From Agelas oroides (lineage: Eukaryota > Porifera > Demospongiae > Agelasida > Agelasidae), in contig OX422190.1 of NCBI GenBank assembly GCA_949130485.1, forward strand, positions 371,001 through 435,000: DNA of 64,000 nt. Reading direction: 5' to 3'. The stretch's first letter is position 1, and each line of letters opens with the position of its first letter. A program made the position numbers and the translations under genes. Below, piece by piece: positions 47,588-58,477 of the stretch. The notes below the pieces were generated by a model that saw only the letters and a program-made list of their open reading frames with translations, ran no database searches and was not told where the DNA came from.

Positions 47588-50500
47588 ATGACTGAAGAAC
47601 TTGTAAAGAAGAAACGCGTTCGCGCTGGGCACCGAGCGTCCGTCTCACGCATGGTCAAGAAGGCTGAAAAACTGTTGGCTGCAGAGCACCCTGACGCTAC
47701 AAAGTTGTCACAACAGAAATTGAGCCTCAAGGAGAAGTTGGAGGTTCTCAGCCAGCTAGATGGAGAGATTTTGTATCTTGGTGAAGAAGAAGAATCCATT
47801 ACTGAAGAGATCGAACAATCTGATGGGATTAAGGAAGGAATATACTCTATATTGGTGAGGATAGATGGCCTCTCCAAGTCCGAGACTCCACCCCCTGCCT
47901 CACCTACACCACGTGATGGCGCGAGAGCTGAAGCTGGAGGAACCAGTCGTGGCACTGTTAAGTTGCCTAAGCTTACTATTCAACCCTTTAAGGGAGATCT
48001 TACAACCTGGATCACGTTTTGGGATTCGTACAAGGCGGCAATCCATGAGAACAGCTCACTCTCAGATATTGATAAGTTCAATTATCTCCGTTCATTGTTG
48101 CAAGGGCCAGCCCTTGATGCCGTGTCTGGACTCACTCTCACGGCATCAAACTATAAAGAAGCTGTCACCGTGCTGGAAAAACGATTTGGGAATAAGCAAC
48201 AAATCGTTTCGAAACACATGGACGTATTGTTGAATGTTGAACCCGTGACGTCAAGCTACAATCTGAGAGGTCTCAGACAGCTGTACGATACCATCGAATC
48301 ACATGTGCGGGGGTTGCAATCCCTTGGTGTGTCGTCTGACTCATATGGAAGTCTCCTATCATCGGTCCTCTTGAGTAAGCTACCTCAGGAACTCAGACTC
48401 ATCCTCAGCAGAGAATTGGGAAGCGATGATTGGAAGTTGGATCGTGTCATGCAACTCTTGGAGACCGAAGTTCAAGCAAGAGAAAGAGCGAGTAGTAACA
48501 CTGCAATAGCGCAAGCTCCAAAGAACCCCCCCAGGAGTCCTTCGACAGCAACAGCTGCAACATTGGTTGCTGGCAGCACAGACATGAAGCCTGCTTGTTA
48601 TTTCTGTGGTCAGTCACATTATTCTATTGCATGCAGTGTTGTGACTTCAATTGAAGAACGAAGGCGCATTCTTCAAGAGAATGGCAGGTGTTTTGTGTGC
48701 CTCAAAAGGGGCCACATTGTGCGAAACTGCCGATCCCGGTTAAAATGCAGCACTTGTAATGGTCGTCACCACAGGAGTCTTTGCCAGAAAGCAGCCTCAG
48801 ACACAACCACAACCTCACCAGTCACTACTTCTGCGAACAATCCGTCAACGTCTACTGTGACTAACTCTCAGATGAATCCAGCCGCTCCAGTGTTTAGCCC
48901 TACCACTCAAACTTCCTCATTGTGGACCCACACCAGCGAAGCAGTTCTCCTGCAAACCGCACAAGCATCTGTATTCAACCCTGATGACCCACAGAGAACG
49001 AAGCGAGTTCGTATTGTCTTCGACAACGGGAGCCAACGCTCATACATCAAGGAACAATTGCAGTCTGACCTCAACTTGACAGTCCGAGGTAGGCAGAGCA
49101 TGTCCATTATGACCTTTGGGTCGAGGGATACGTGCATTCGGGAGTGTGATCTTGTGCATGTGGGCACGGAGTTGATGGGAGGCGGAACGAGACCGTTGTC
49201 ATTGTATGCGGTACCAGTTATTTGTGAGCCCTTTAATTGTCAACCAGTAACACTCTGTCAGATAAACTACCCACACCTTGCTGGACTGCCACTAGCTGAC
49301 CCTTCAGATGGGCGGGAGCAATTGGATGTCAGTATTCTGATCGGTGGTGACCAGTATTGGAGTTTCATCACCGGAGAGACCAGACGTGGACAAAGTGGCC
49401 CTGTTGCAATCCGCTCTGACTTAGGATGGGTACTGTCGGGACCTGTTGGGTTCGCAACTCAAGACAACCCCTGTTCTACACTCATTACACATTCCCTGTG
49501 TGTTGATACTTTCCTGTTGCAGGATGTTCAGATGCTTGATGACCGCTTGAAGTCATTCTGGGACTTGGAGTCATTTGGAATCAGCAATTCTGAGAGAACG
49601 GTGCTTGACGAGTTTCAAGACAAGATTTGCTTCACAGAGGGGAGGTATCGAGTGTCACTCCCTTGGAAGGATCCCCATCCACCGCTGCCTGACAATCATC
49701 AGCTGAGCCTGAAACGATTACAGGGGCTTCTCCGAAGACTCAGACATGACTGCAAGATTTTACTCGAATATGATTCTGTTATTAAGGAACAAGAGAGATT
49801 GGGGATCATAGAGAAAGTGGAGCTCGGTGAAGATGAGCCCCCAGGAGACAAGATCCACTATCTGCCACACCATGCTGTAGTGCGCCAGGATAAGGAGACC
49901 ACCAAGGTGCGTGTGGTGTACGACGCTTCGGCGAGATCCAATGGGCCATCTCTCAACGACTGTCTTCATCCTGGTCCAAAGTTCGACCAGAGGATATTTG
50001 ATCTATTGCTGAGGTTCCGGGTACATAGAGTCGCTCTCATAGCCGACATAGAAAAGGCCTTCCTCATGGTCTCAGTGGCCAAAGATGATTGCGACTCTCT
50101 GAGATTTTTGTGGATTGATGATATTTTGAAGGAGAACCCAGAAGTTGTGACCTTTCGATTCACACGAGTCGTTTTCGGGGTATCGTCTAGCCCTTTCCTC
50201 CTCAATGCGACCATTCGATATCACTTAGAGGCCCACCTTGAAAATCACCAATTTATTGTTGAGAGGCTGTTTAAATCATTCTATGTGGATGATGTTATTA
50301 CTGGTGCTTCCACTGAAGATGAAGCATTTTCTCTCTATCAAATGGCCAAGGAGATTCTGAAGGAAGGTGGCTTCAATCTGAGGAAATTCTCTACCAATGC
50401 AGTCAGGTTGCAGACGAGGATCGATTCCTGTGAGTCATCAGGTCAAGGTGAGGAGACAGCCTCAGTCCCTGTTCAATCTGAAGAAACATATGCCAACACC

Positions 50501-51706
50501 GTCCTTGGACTCACTCAGAAGGTGCGTTCAGGAGAGAGAAAGGTGCTTGGGGTGCGGTGGAACAATGCTACTGACGAGCTAGTCATGGATTTTGAAGAGA
50601 TTGCCTCCGCAGCAGTTGTATTGGAGCCAACCAAAAGAGCAATTGTGAGTCTTGTGGGGAGGTTCTATGACCCGCTCGGCCTCCTTTCACCAATTGTTAT
50701 CCAATTTAAGGTCTTCCTCCAAGAAATGTGTGGGTTGAAGATGGACTGGGACAATTCGCTGAGTAGTGGGCTACTCCAGAGGTGGCACCAACTGGTCTCA
50801 GATTTACAGGAGATGCAGTCATTTGTGATTCCCCGATGCTACTTGAATGGTACCGTTGATGGCGAGGTGACTTCCTCTAAGCTTTGCGGCTTCTGCGATG
50901 CTTCATGCAAGGCTTATGCTGCTGTTGTCTATCTTCTCCTTGAAACTTCAGCCGGACGCCAAGTGCGCTTTGTAGCATCCAAGACCAGAGTGGCACCACT
51001 CAAGTCTCAGACGATTCCTAGATTGGAATTGCTGTCGGCAGTACTACTAGCCAGACTGATGTCTTCTATCACTCAAGCTATTGAAGGAGAAGTAGCCTTG
51101 TCAACTCCGTGTTGTTTCACAGACTCCACAGTGTCACTCTTCTGGATCCGTGGAGTTGAGAAGAGTTGGAAGCCCTTTGTGCAAAACAGAGTGTCAGAGA
51201 TCAGGAAGCTGTTAAACCCTGATTGTTGGATGCACTGTGCCGGTAGAGACAATCCAGCGGACCTACCTTCCAGAGGACTCACTCCTAAGGAGCTGACTAC
51301 CTCTAAACTCTGGATGAATGGGCCAGATTGGTTGTCAGATAGTGTATTCTGTGATTCGCCACTGCCTACAATGCCTGAAGAGTGTCGAACTGAGATGCGA
51401 GCCAAGGACCCCGAGAAAACCATTGAACTTCTCACAACTGCTGAATTGACGAGCATTGGTCAACTCATAAAATGTGAAGATTTCAGCTCCCTTCGTTGTT
51501 TGCTAGCTGTCACCGCTAAGGTGTTGAGGTTCTGTCAGTTGTTGCTGAGCAAGATTCGTAAAGAGGTGTCTACTCCTTCCGCTGATGACCTTACAAAGGC
51601 CGAGACCCTCTGGATAATCGAGGCTCAGAAGATGTTACTGAAGGACAAGAATTTTCCCGAGTGGAGGAGGCAGTTCGATCTCTTCCAAGACAATGACAAG
51701 GTGTAG
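47588..51706 (+). CDS. BEL Gag-protease-RT-RNase H polyprotein
   Basis: 1372 codons from an ATG in good context (cccaccatga) to TAG. The N-terminal half is Gag-like, including a DUF1759-type region around residues 120-310. Zinc-knuckle-like motifs are near 337 (CYFCGQSHYSIAC), 368 (CFVCLKRGHIVRNC) and 387 (CSTCNGRHHRSLC). The aspartic protease has FDNGSQRSYI near 478. RT motifs: VYDASARSNGPSLND near 777, IADIEKAFLMV near 818, and the catalytic YVDD near 899. Pao-type RNase H: FCDASCKAYAAV near 1102. An upstream in-frame GTG was not chosen as start. The protein ends before integrase because of the TAG. Confidence 0.9.
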   Translation: MTEELVKKKRVRAGHRASVSRMVKKAEKLLAAEHPDATKLSQQKLSLKEKLEVLSQLDGEILYLGEEEESITEEIEQSDGIKEGIYSILVRIDGLSKSETPPPASPTPRDGARAEAGGTSRGTVKLPKLTIQPFKGDLTTWITFWDSYKAAIHENSSLSDIDKFNYLRSLLQGPALDAVSGLTLTASNYKEAVTVLEKRFGNKQQIVSKHMDVLLNVEPVTSSYNLRGLRQLYDTIESHVRGLQSLGVSSDSYGSLLSSVLLSKLPQELRLILSRELGSDDWKLDRVMQLLETEVQARERASSNTAIAQAPKNPPRSPSTATAATLVAGSTDMKPACYFCGQSHYSIACSVVTSIEERRRILQENGRCFVCLKRGHIVRNCRSRLKCSTCNGRHHRSLCQKAASDTTTTSPVTTSANNPSTSTVTNSQMNPAAPVFSPTTQTSSLWTHTSEAVLLQTAQASVFNPDDPQRTKRVRIVFDNGSQRSYIKEQLQSDLNLTVRGRQSMSIMTFGSRDTCIRECDLVHVGTELMGGGTRPLSLYAVPVICEPFNCQPVTLCQINYPHLAGLPLADPSDGREQLDVSILIGGDQYWSFITGETRRGQSGPVAIRSDLGWVLSGPVGFATQDNPCSTLITHSLCVDTFLLQDVQMLDDRLKSFWDLESFGISNSERTVLDEFQDKICFTEGRYRVSLPWKDPHPPLPDNHQLSLKRLQGLLRRLRHDCKILLEYDSVIKEQERLGIIEKVELGEDEPPGDKIHYLPHHAVVRQDKETTKVRVVYDASARSNGPSLNDCLHPGPKFDQRIFDLLLRFRVHRVALIADIEKAFLMVSVAKDDCDSLRFLWIDDILKENPEVVTFRFTRVVFGVSSSPFLLNATIRYHLEAHLENHQFIVERLFKSFYVDDVITGASTEDEAFSLYQMAKEILKEGGFNLRKFSTNAVRLQTRIDSCESSGQGEETASVPVQSEETYANTVLGLTQKVRSGERKVLGVRWNNATDELVMDFEEIASAAVVLEPTKRAIVSLVGRFYDPLGLLSPIVIQFKVFLQEMCGLKMDWDNSLSSGLLQRWHQLVSDLQEMQSFVIPRCYLNGTVDGEVTSSKLCGFCDASCKAYAAVVYLLLETSAGRQVRFVASKTRVAPLKSQTIPRLELLSAVLLARLMSSITQAIEGEVALSTPCCFTDSTVSLFWIRGVEKSWKPFVQNRVSEIRKLLNPDCWMHCAGRDNPADLPSRGLTPKELTTSKLWMNGPDWLSDSVFCDSPLPTMPEECRTEMRAKDPEKTIELLTTAELTSIGQLIKCEDFSSLRCLLAVTAKVLRFCQLLLSKIRKEVSTPSADDLTKAETLWIIEAQKMLLKDKNFPEWRRQFDLFQDNDKV

Positions 51707-53167
51707 AGATGCAGGGGTCGGATTCAAAATGCTAGTGTCTCCTTCTCAACAAAGCACCCCATCTTGCTACACCAAACTCACTTCTTGACTACCTTGTTTG
51801 TCCAGAGAGCTCACGAGAGGGTCATGCATGGAGGAGTCAAGGCAACCTTGACTGAATTGAGGTCCAGAGTTTGGATCGTGCGTGGAAGAAACTTTGTGAA
51901 ACGTATTCTGGGGCAGTGCACTATCTGTAAGAAGTTTGAAGGGAAACCCTACCGAGCTCCCCTGCCACCTCCATTGCCTACATTCAGAGTTGAAGAGTCA
52001 CCTCCCTTTGCACACACAGGAGTTGATTTCGCTGGACCACTCTACGTGAAGAAGGTTGATGGTACTACAAGGAAGGTCTGGATATGCCTGTTCACTTGTT
52101 GTGTGACCCGTGCTGAGCATCTAGATTTGATTGCTGATCTTTCTACTCCCACATTTCTCCGATGTTTGAAGAGGTTTACAGGACGTAGAGGTTTACCTTC
52201 CAAGATGATTTCTGATAATGGAAAGACCTTTAAGGCAGCCGCCAAGGTCATTGAGGCGATTGTTAGTCATGAAGATGTTCAGCAATACTTGTCTGGTCTG
52301 GGTGTTCAATGGGTATTCAACTTACCTAAGGCTCCATGGTGGGGAGGTTTTTTTGAATGGCTCATTCAATCAACCAAGAGATGTCTCAGAAAGATCATTG
52401 GTCAGGCGAGTTTCTCTTATGATGAGTTGCTTACCGCTGTAATTGAAGTTGAGGGTGTGCTGAATTCCCGTCCATTGTCGTACGTGTCTGTAGATGATCT
52501 TGATGAACCTTTGACACCATCACACTTACTTTCTGGCAGGAGAATTTTGAGTTTGCCCGACCACCTTTATTGTGAGCCTGATGAAGAAAATTTTGATGTT
52601 GAACCCAGTACTCTCACGAGAAGACTGATGCACATTAACAAGACCTTAGATAGGTTTTGGAAGCGTTGGAGACAGGAGTACCTCCTGGAACTGAGAGAAT
52701 CCCATCGCTACCATCGAGGTCATGCCAATCCTTCTCAGGTGTCAGTTGGTGACGTTGTCATTGTGCACTCAGCCGATCAACCAAGAGGGTTTTGGAGACT
52801 TGGACGTGTAAAGGAAGTCCTTGTTGGAAGAGATGAGAAGATAAGAGGAGCTGTACTCAGGGTGGCTGGCAAGGGACGTCGAGCCAAGCAGTTGCAACGC
52901 CCACTCCAATTGCTTTACCCGTTGGAGATTTGTGCTCCACCCTGTGAGTCTAACCCGTCTGAGTCTGAACTTGAATTGGAACAGTCTGCAGGTGTCACCG
53001 TCACACCTGGCGATGGTGAGAACCCAAGTCAGAAAACTCCTCAAATAGATTGTCGTCCAGTTGAACCACAATGCCCCCTTCGTTGTTCTAGACGTGCTGC
53101 CGCTATTGAAGCACGAGATAGACTGATGGCTCAGGCTCTGAGTCAGACTAATGACGATGACGTGTGA
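51707..53167 (+). CDS. BEL integrase segment (after in-frame TAG)
   Basis: Same frame as the upstream polyprotein, 486 codons to TGA at 53165-53167. It contains the HHCC zinc-binding region (AHERVMHGG, then CTICKKFEG near 51927), and a DDE core: D in HTGVDFAGPL (about 52013), D in ISDNGKTF (about 52208) and E in GGFFEWLIQSTK (about 52341). A C-terminal basic chromatin-like tail follows. It has no ATG near its beginning, so expression depends on readthrough or on the stop being allele- or copy-specific. Confidence 0.9.
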   Translation, partial: RCRGRIQNASVSFSTKHPILLHQTHFLTTLFVQRAHERVMHGGVKATLTELRSRVWIVRGRNFVKRILGQCTICKKFEGKPYRAPLPPPLPTFRVEESPPFAHTGVDFAGPLYVKKVDGTTRKVWICLFTCCVTRAEHLDLIADLSTPTFLRCLKRFTGRRGLPSKMISDNGKTFKAAAKVIEAIVSHEDVQQYLSGLGVQWVFNLPKAPWWGGFFEWLIQSTKRCLRKIIGQASFSYDELLTAVIEVEGVLNSRPLSYVSVDDLDEPLTPSHLLSGRRILSLPDHLYCEPDEENFDVEPSTLTRRLMHINKTLDRFWKRWRQEYLLELRESHRYHRGHANPSQVSVGDVVIVHSADQPRGFWRLGRVKEVLVGRDEKIRGAVLRVAGKGRRAKQLQRPLQLLYPLEICAPPCESNPSESELELEQSAGVTVTPGDGENPSQKTPQIDCRPVEPQCPLRCSRRAAAIEARDRLMAQALSQTNDDDV

Positions 53168-53190
53168 ACTCGGTTGACCACCTTTGTGGT

Positions 53191-53203
53191 CAAGGGGGGA
53201 GTG
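53191..53203 (+). promoter_or_regulatory. BEL polypurine tract
   Basis: caaggggggagtg directly before the 3' LTR, consistent with plus-strand priming. Confidence 0.7.
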
Positions 53204-53412
53204 TGTCATGTACTGTTTAACTGTTGGAACTCTTATTGTTACGGATGTATTGAACTTTGGACTTGAACATGGATTACGTCATTGAATAATTTTGTATCAC
53301 GTGATTCAGAATTGTGAACCATGCCATGTCTTGATAATGAACACATGAATCGATGGGGAAAGGTAAATCTAGTTGAATCAGATAGCACAGAGAAGTCTAG
53401 CGATAAATCATA
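53204..53412 (+). repeat. BEL 3' LTR
   Basis: 209 bp, tgtcatgtac to aatcata, followed by the gatga duplication. Confidence 0.9.
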
Positions 53413-53744
53413 GATGATTAGCCATAAGCAATTCTATAGAACCAGTTGCGCATGGGATACAAGCTGTTCTGTGACAATGCTAAGTTCAACATGATTGGCA
53501 GGCAAACTTCAAACGTGATTTCCGGGGAAAGTCCCTGTGGGACGCCCCGGCTAATTATGCTTCGATCGACTTCCTGTGGCTTATAATAACTATGTACTAA
53601 CTCAAAAATGCGCAGCTGCGGCGATAAATAACCGGAAGCTAACTCGGGCGCAATCGGGTTTAAAGGTTGTAAAAATTCTGTGCACATAAGGGTGCTATCA
53701 GGGTTAAAGGTAATTGTCTCACACTCAGCGACTTTCCCTTTGCG

Positions 53745-54000
53745 GACTTCTGTTATCTCCTCGACAAAGCATCATGCAGATGGTAAGTCTCCACACTCTT
53801 GTCAGTGTTCTACTTCTACCACCTTCATCTACTCCTATGTGCAGTTGACGGGTATAACTTACAGGCCCACCCGAGTATAAAGGTAAGGATAACACATCTC
53901 ACTCAAGTACATATATATCCCCTTACCATTTTCCTACACACATCAGACAAAGACGGACGAACAAGAGTTAGCTTAACGTTGTTCAGCCTTTTCCTTGCAT
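53745..54000 (+). pseudogene. Truncated finger/PPxY module copy
   Basis: Begins inside the finger exon (KHHADG end, donor atg|gtaagt at about 53781). The PPxY exon at 53846-53881 reads VDGYNLQAHPSIK with PPxY lost, and a last exon starting at 53947 runs to TAG at about 54002. The 5' part is cut at the end of the TTAA repeat. Confidence 0.5.
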
Positions 54001-54187
54001 AGTGAAGATATGTATATATGTAATTTGTGTAGCTATAGCTCACACATTGCAGCCAGCTTGCATAAACAAGAGCCTGTATTCCACTTACAGCAAGCTTGCA
54101 TATATCAGCATGACTCTACTCTACAAATAGAAGTTTGCTTTGAAATTTTAGTAGAATCTCAGTACTGTGTGTACAACTGACCTACTG

Positions 54188-54349
54188 ACCATGGGTATGT
54201 CAAACACATGCAAAGCCATCACGGAGATGCTAAGTTTCCACACTAATTATTGCTTGTCAGTGTTCTACTTCCACCACCTTCATCTACTCTTATGCGCAGT
54301 TGAAGATTACAACCTAATTGGTCCCCCTGAATATCATGGCGTACGGTAG
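54188..54349 (+). pseudogene. Partial finger exon plus PPxY exon
   Basis: Finger tail GYVKHMQSHHGD, with donor gtaag changed to ctaag, then after 'gcgcag' the exon VEDYNLIGPPEYHG, which keeps PPEY but not the donor. Confidence 0.55.
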
Positions 54350-54621
54350 TACGCCATATGTAGGGATGACCCCGAAAAAAAAATGGCGGCCACATTAAAA
54401 ATGCACAAATGACACGCTCGAAATGTCTGCGTTAGATTAGTCAAAGGCCTCTATGAGCCATATCAGGCATTATCGAGTGCTTCCATGAGCAACTGGACCG
54501 TTAACTTCACTGGAGAGCATCGCTGAAGTACCAGACCGGCAAGTTGCTAAAACAGGCGAATGGTCTATCTTCTGACTTCCTGACTTTCTGACTCATTTCT
54601 GTCCACCACGATAGCACGATA

Positions 54622-54720
54622 ATGGCTGAAGCTATTACGACAATTCAAACGCAGACGAACAGCATAAATCACCACTTATCATTCTCAATGAAAGAACTCG
54701 AACTAGTCGGTGATTTTCAG
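54622..54720 (+). CDS. Candidate first coding exon, 33 codons
   Basis: ATG then AEAITTIQTQTNSINHHLSF and SMKELELVGDFQ to a donor cag|gtaacc, phase 0. Same length and phase as the candidate first exon at 60888-60986, though the sequences are not similar. A downstream charged stretch (KKQQLLADTEYMKTACKSQG near 54834-54896) might be a following exon. Not confirmed. Confidence 0.3.
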
Positions 54721-55580
54721 GTAACCCCACACTTATGCTTGCCGCTATACGCCATTTTGTTAGATTATAACATTGTTCATAGCAGATATGCCCCCAGAAG
54801 CTCAACTGAGCACGTGTTTAAGATAACAAGAAGCAGCAGCTGCTGGCTGACACTGAGTACATGAAGACTGCATGCAAGAGCCAAGGTCAGGTGGCATAAC
54901 GCGAAACATACAGAGGAGATGTGTGTATGCTTCCAGGAGAAGTATTATAAGGTATGTGTTGCTGGGGCTGCTGTAAATGACAATGTATGTGAGGACAGTC
55001 CACACACTGACCACGTGTAGTTTGCAAGGCCAGCAGTTTCTACTTCCATTCCTGATTGGTCAATGGTTAGACCTGTAACTCACCTAGATACTAGGTACTT
55101 GATACTTAGAACACCGGTACCAACTGATAACTTAGAACACTAGCCACTTCCATTCAATTTTTCATTTTCAAATTTCAAATTTGCTTGTTATGTACAACAA
55201 AAATGCAGAATTTATCTTTACAAACAGTGTTTATTTACGCAAGTTGCCATTTTGGCTGGTGTCTCCTTTTGTGTTGTGACTGAGTCTTCATATTCCTTTA
55301 ATGCAAAGAGTAGCAGCCTATCGGTAGGCCCTTGAGCTGCTCTAGTGAAGCTAGTAGCAGTGAGTCAACAGTGACTTCATTCAAAACTCCTGTGCTAGAG
55401 GAGGCAGCCGCTGAAACGGGCATTTGCTCAGTGCTGCTCACAGTTCACATGGACTACTACTGGGTTCACCGAAAAACTCTTTGTCCCCATAAAGGTCATG
55501 TAGTACCAAGTCGTAAGACACCATTGCAGTAACACTTTGACAGAGAGTATATATCCCCGTAGCATTTTCCTACATGCAAC

Positions 55581-55605
55581 AGATGAAGAATTGACCGAGT
55601 TCTGA
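55581..55605 (+). pseudogene. Last-exon copy of module
   Basis: After 'tgcaacag', atgaagaattgaccgagttc TGA encodes DEELTEF and stop. Intact terminal exon form, phase 1, but isolated. Confidence 0.5.
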
Positions 55606-55712
55606 ACTACTATGAAAGTGACTGGTTCCTTTGTTCCCTTCTCCACCTCATCAATATAGTTGTAGTTGTGTGTTGCTTTATTCTTAATCACAGTCAGGGT
55701 GGGTACATAGCA

Positions 55713-55930
55713 TTCCTCCTTGGCAACGGGTGAGAATGTTTTCGATGGAAGAAAAAAGGCTTAATGAAATCAGAAAGAATAACTTGTACAGTAAGTAAAG
55801 CTCATTAGGTGAATATGTTCAATCATGTATGTGTCTCTATATTGCAGCTATGTGCATGGGGTGGGTGCGGCACACCCACGGGGTACATTAAGCACATGAA
55901 AAGCCATGTTGGCACTTGGCTAATATGTTG
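55713..55930 (+). pseudogene. Basic exon and finger exon copy
   Basis: A basic-exon relic (GENVFDGRKKA, donor aca|gtaagt kept, acceptor lost) is followed at 55848 by a finger exon reading LCAWGGCGTPTGYIKHMKSH with four intact ligands. The finger's donor is missing, replaced by unrelated sequence after 'gttggcactt'. Confidence 0.6.
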
Positions 55931-56859
55931 GCACTTGTGTCCTTACTCAGGCGCTTTGCGAGCGCTGCCTAAATTACCCCTGGGGCGGGCGTTATCGCAC
56001 CACAAACAGGAAGCCGGTTGTATCTATGTAAACAATGCAGGACCTTGGAATGCAATTATACACCTTGGCTATACTGTAACCAAAGATAGGCTTAGGCTTG
56101 TACTGGTCCTTACAACACTCGGCCTTGTCCTTACTTTTTCCCGACTAAAGCGTGATGTGAGACGCACGTCTCTAACACTAGCGGTCGTTCTGCCAAACGT
56201 TTTCAGCAACTTTCAAAGCGCACATAGTGGAGTCACGTGCACCGTATAGTGTAGCACGTGCCAGCTACCTCTGAATAAGCCGCATAATGGCCGCTTAGCA
56301 GCTCTTTTTCCGGAAGTAACTCACGGAGCTTTTGCGAAGAGAACTGTAGTATAGTGTTGGATTAGATCGAGAAGAAATCCCAATTGTCTTTGATTTCACC
56401 GTGGGAAATGTTCGTAGTTTACCGCTAAAGGTGCAAAGTTGAAGTTTAAATGCCTGGTGGGTGTGGCATATTTGCCAATTCCAGCACTTTGGAAAGAGAT
56501 CTCCACTATTCCCACGGATAAAATGTTGAGCCAGCTGAAATAGAACGTAATGGTGTAGAAACAATCGTGAAATTTTGTTCGCAAAAAGTCCTCATATCAA
56601 GTTTATTGTACTGATATACCCTGAGGGAGGGGCTTGGTACAGCTAAGCTGTATATGGGCGTGGCCTGAAATGATGTCACAGTAAACATTAAGCTACACAT
56701 AACAACAGTAAACAATTATGTCAAGCTTCTTCCTTTGTCATACAGTTGATGCAAATTTTGCCATACCATAGCCTCAAAAGCCACACACCCAGTCCTAATA
56801 TCCCTGAGTAGTGTTAAGGGTGTAGAGACTTATTTTCCAAGTGGTGTTTCACATAACCT

Positions 56860-57050
56860 GTAGCTTTTCCACACCAGCCCAGGTACAGAGCTGATGTGAT
56901 ATGTGATAATTATCACTGACGAGCAATAATTAGTTTGTGAACTACAATCACAATAGTCCACTGCACATGGGAGTAGATGAAGGTGGTGGAAGTAGAACAC
57001 TGACAAGCAATAATTAGTGTGGAGACTTAGCATCCGTGTGATGGCACAAG
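56860..57050 (-). pseudogene. Finger-exon and intron relics, reversed
   Basis: Reverse complement shows a finger-exon start (ctctgtacctgggctggt) and the characteristic following intron ('attattgcttgtcagtgttc' then 'cttcatctactcccatgtgc'). Confidence 0.5.
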
Positions 57051-57429
57051 GGCTGCACATGTGGAGCATGAGCTTGGTACTTAAGCTCAAATGTGACATG
57101 TTTTACCATGAAAATCAGACGATCAGAAAGGCAAGTGCATGATGAAGTGCAGTCTTTGCTGTCTAGCAAACTTATCAAGAAAACATGAGACATACATCTT
57201 TCCTGCATGAGCGCTTGTTACAGGGACACACTTCATTGATAAATGTGTAAACATTTACGAGAGAGAAAGGGACTGGTCTCGAAAAGGGATTGTCCAACTG
57301 TTTGCCGTTGCACCTAAGGAGGTACACATACAGTACCCTACTGATTTTGTACAACACATGTACACTAATCACTATATAGAGAAACTTCAGGCATGCATTT
57401 TTGAATAAATGACCAGGCTGAGATGACAC

Positions 57430-58470
57430 ACCATATTCTGACTATTAATCAAAAGACAGGGAGAAAACACAAAGTTCATACAAAGATTGCCACATAAGGA
57501 AATTAAGACTAAAATGTGTGGAACTTGTGAAAATAGAGAGTGGCTGGCGGACACAGACGACACACTACAGAAAAGTACAGTTTGTGTCCAGCATTTAATT
57601 ACTCAACCATCTTCCTTTCCTTTCACAGAAAGAACAGGGCTTGTAGCTGGTCACTTTGGTAGCAGCTGTGCTCGTACACTCGCCAACAACTCTTCCACAC
57701 TCAAATAGAAGTTGGTTTAGAAATTTTAGTAGAATCTCAGTACTGTGCGTACAACTGACCTACTGAAGTGACCTATTGAAGTGGGCAGGGACAGTTCAGC
57801 ACGGTTCAAAGCCTGTCTCTACACAAATTTTAAATACCCACCAAAGAAATGCTGCCACAGCGTACACAGCACCTAGCCCAAGAATCTTAGGAAAAAGAAC
57901 TATCCATGCCAACAGTTATCAGATATCCGGTCTCTGTGGTATACGCAGCTAACTCTAGTGGGTGTGTATAGTTGTGATGTCATGCTTCGACTCACCATGG
58001 TACACAGTTAACTCACCATGTGTTCCCTCCATGAAGGCTGCAGACATTAATGGCAGAAAAAAGCCAAGTTGGCCTTGGAAAGGTCACCTACAGTAACATG
58101 CCAAGTAAGTCAAGCTGATGAAGCCTGTCACTACACAAATACCCACAAAAGAAAAGCGGCCACAGTGTAGATCACACCACCTAGCCCAAGAATCTTAGGA
58201 AGAACTATCCACACCACAGTTATCAGACATTCAGTGATTCAGTAATTTGTTGCATAGTGTAAGGCTAGCATAAACATAACCATTTTAACCTCAAGACAGG
58301 AGGGAAACTCAAAGTTCAGGATTGCCACACAAAGAAATGAAGACTATCATTACTAAAAATTTATGTGTGGAACTACATGACTATGTGAAAATAGAGAGTG
58401 GCGGACACAGACAACACACTACCAGAAAAGTACACTTTGTGTCCAGCATGTACATAACTGCTGTTCTAGA
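57430..58470 (+). repeat. Direct duplication, two imperfect copies
   Basis: 57460-57600 recurs at 58300-58455 (shared gattgccaca, aaatagagagtgg, acacactac and agaaaagtaca), and 57840-57905 recurs at 58135-58205 (cacctagcccaagaatctta). Content is unrecognised. The second copy leads into the 36-bp minisatellite. Confidence 0.65.
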
Positions 58471-58477
58471 AGCAATG

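Larger units (their letters stand above)
47282..53412 (+). mobile_element. BEL/Pao LTR retrotransposon, nearly complete
   Basis: Flanked by direct 5-bp duplication gatga (47277-47281, 53413-53417). Order: 5' LTR, tRNA-Tyr primer site, Gag, protease, RT, RNase H, integrase, polypurine tract, 3' LTR. The order and the Pao-type RNase H and DUF1758-like protease fit BEL/Pao. The two LTRs differ at one site in about 209, so insertion is recent. One in-frame TAG splits the polyprotein before integrase. Confidence 0.95.
46967..53707. mobile_element. TTAA-flanked repeat hosting the BEL insertion
   Basis: 46967-47281 and 53413-53707 together (about 600 bp without the insert) match the reverse complement of 4870-5426. 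Ends are ttaaccct.ta on each side with TTAA at 46967-46970 and 53704-53707. The BEL element splits it. Confidence 0.7.

Noticed and set aside
48907..49167. Minus-strand ORFs inside the BEL polyprotein
   Set aside because: They overlap recognised protease and RT coding sequence and have no independent support.
51764..51766. Separate start codon for the integrase segment
   Set aside because: The apparent start is a TTG inside a continuous frame from 51707; conserved integrase-side residues already begin before it.
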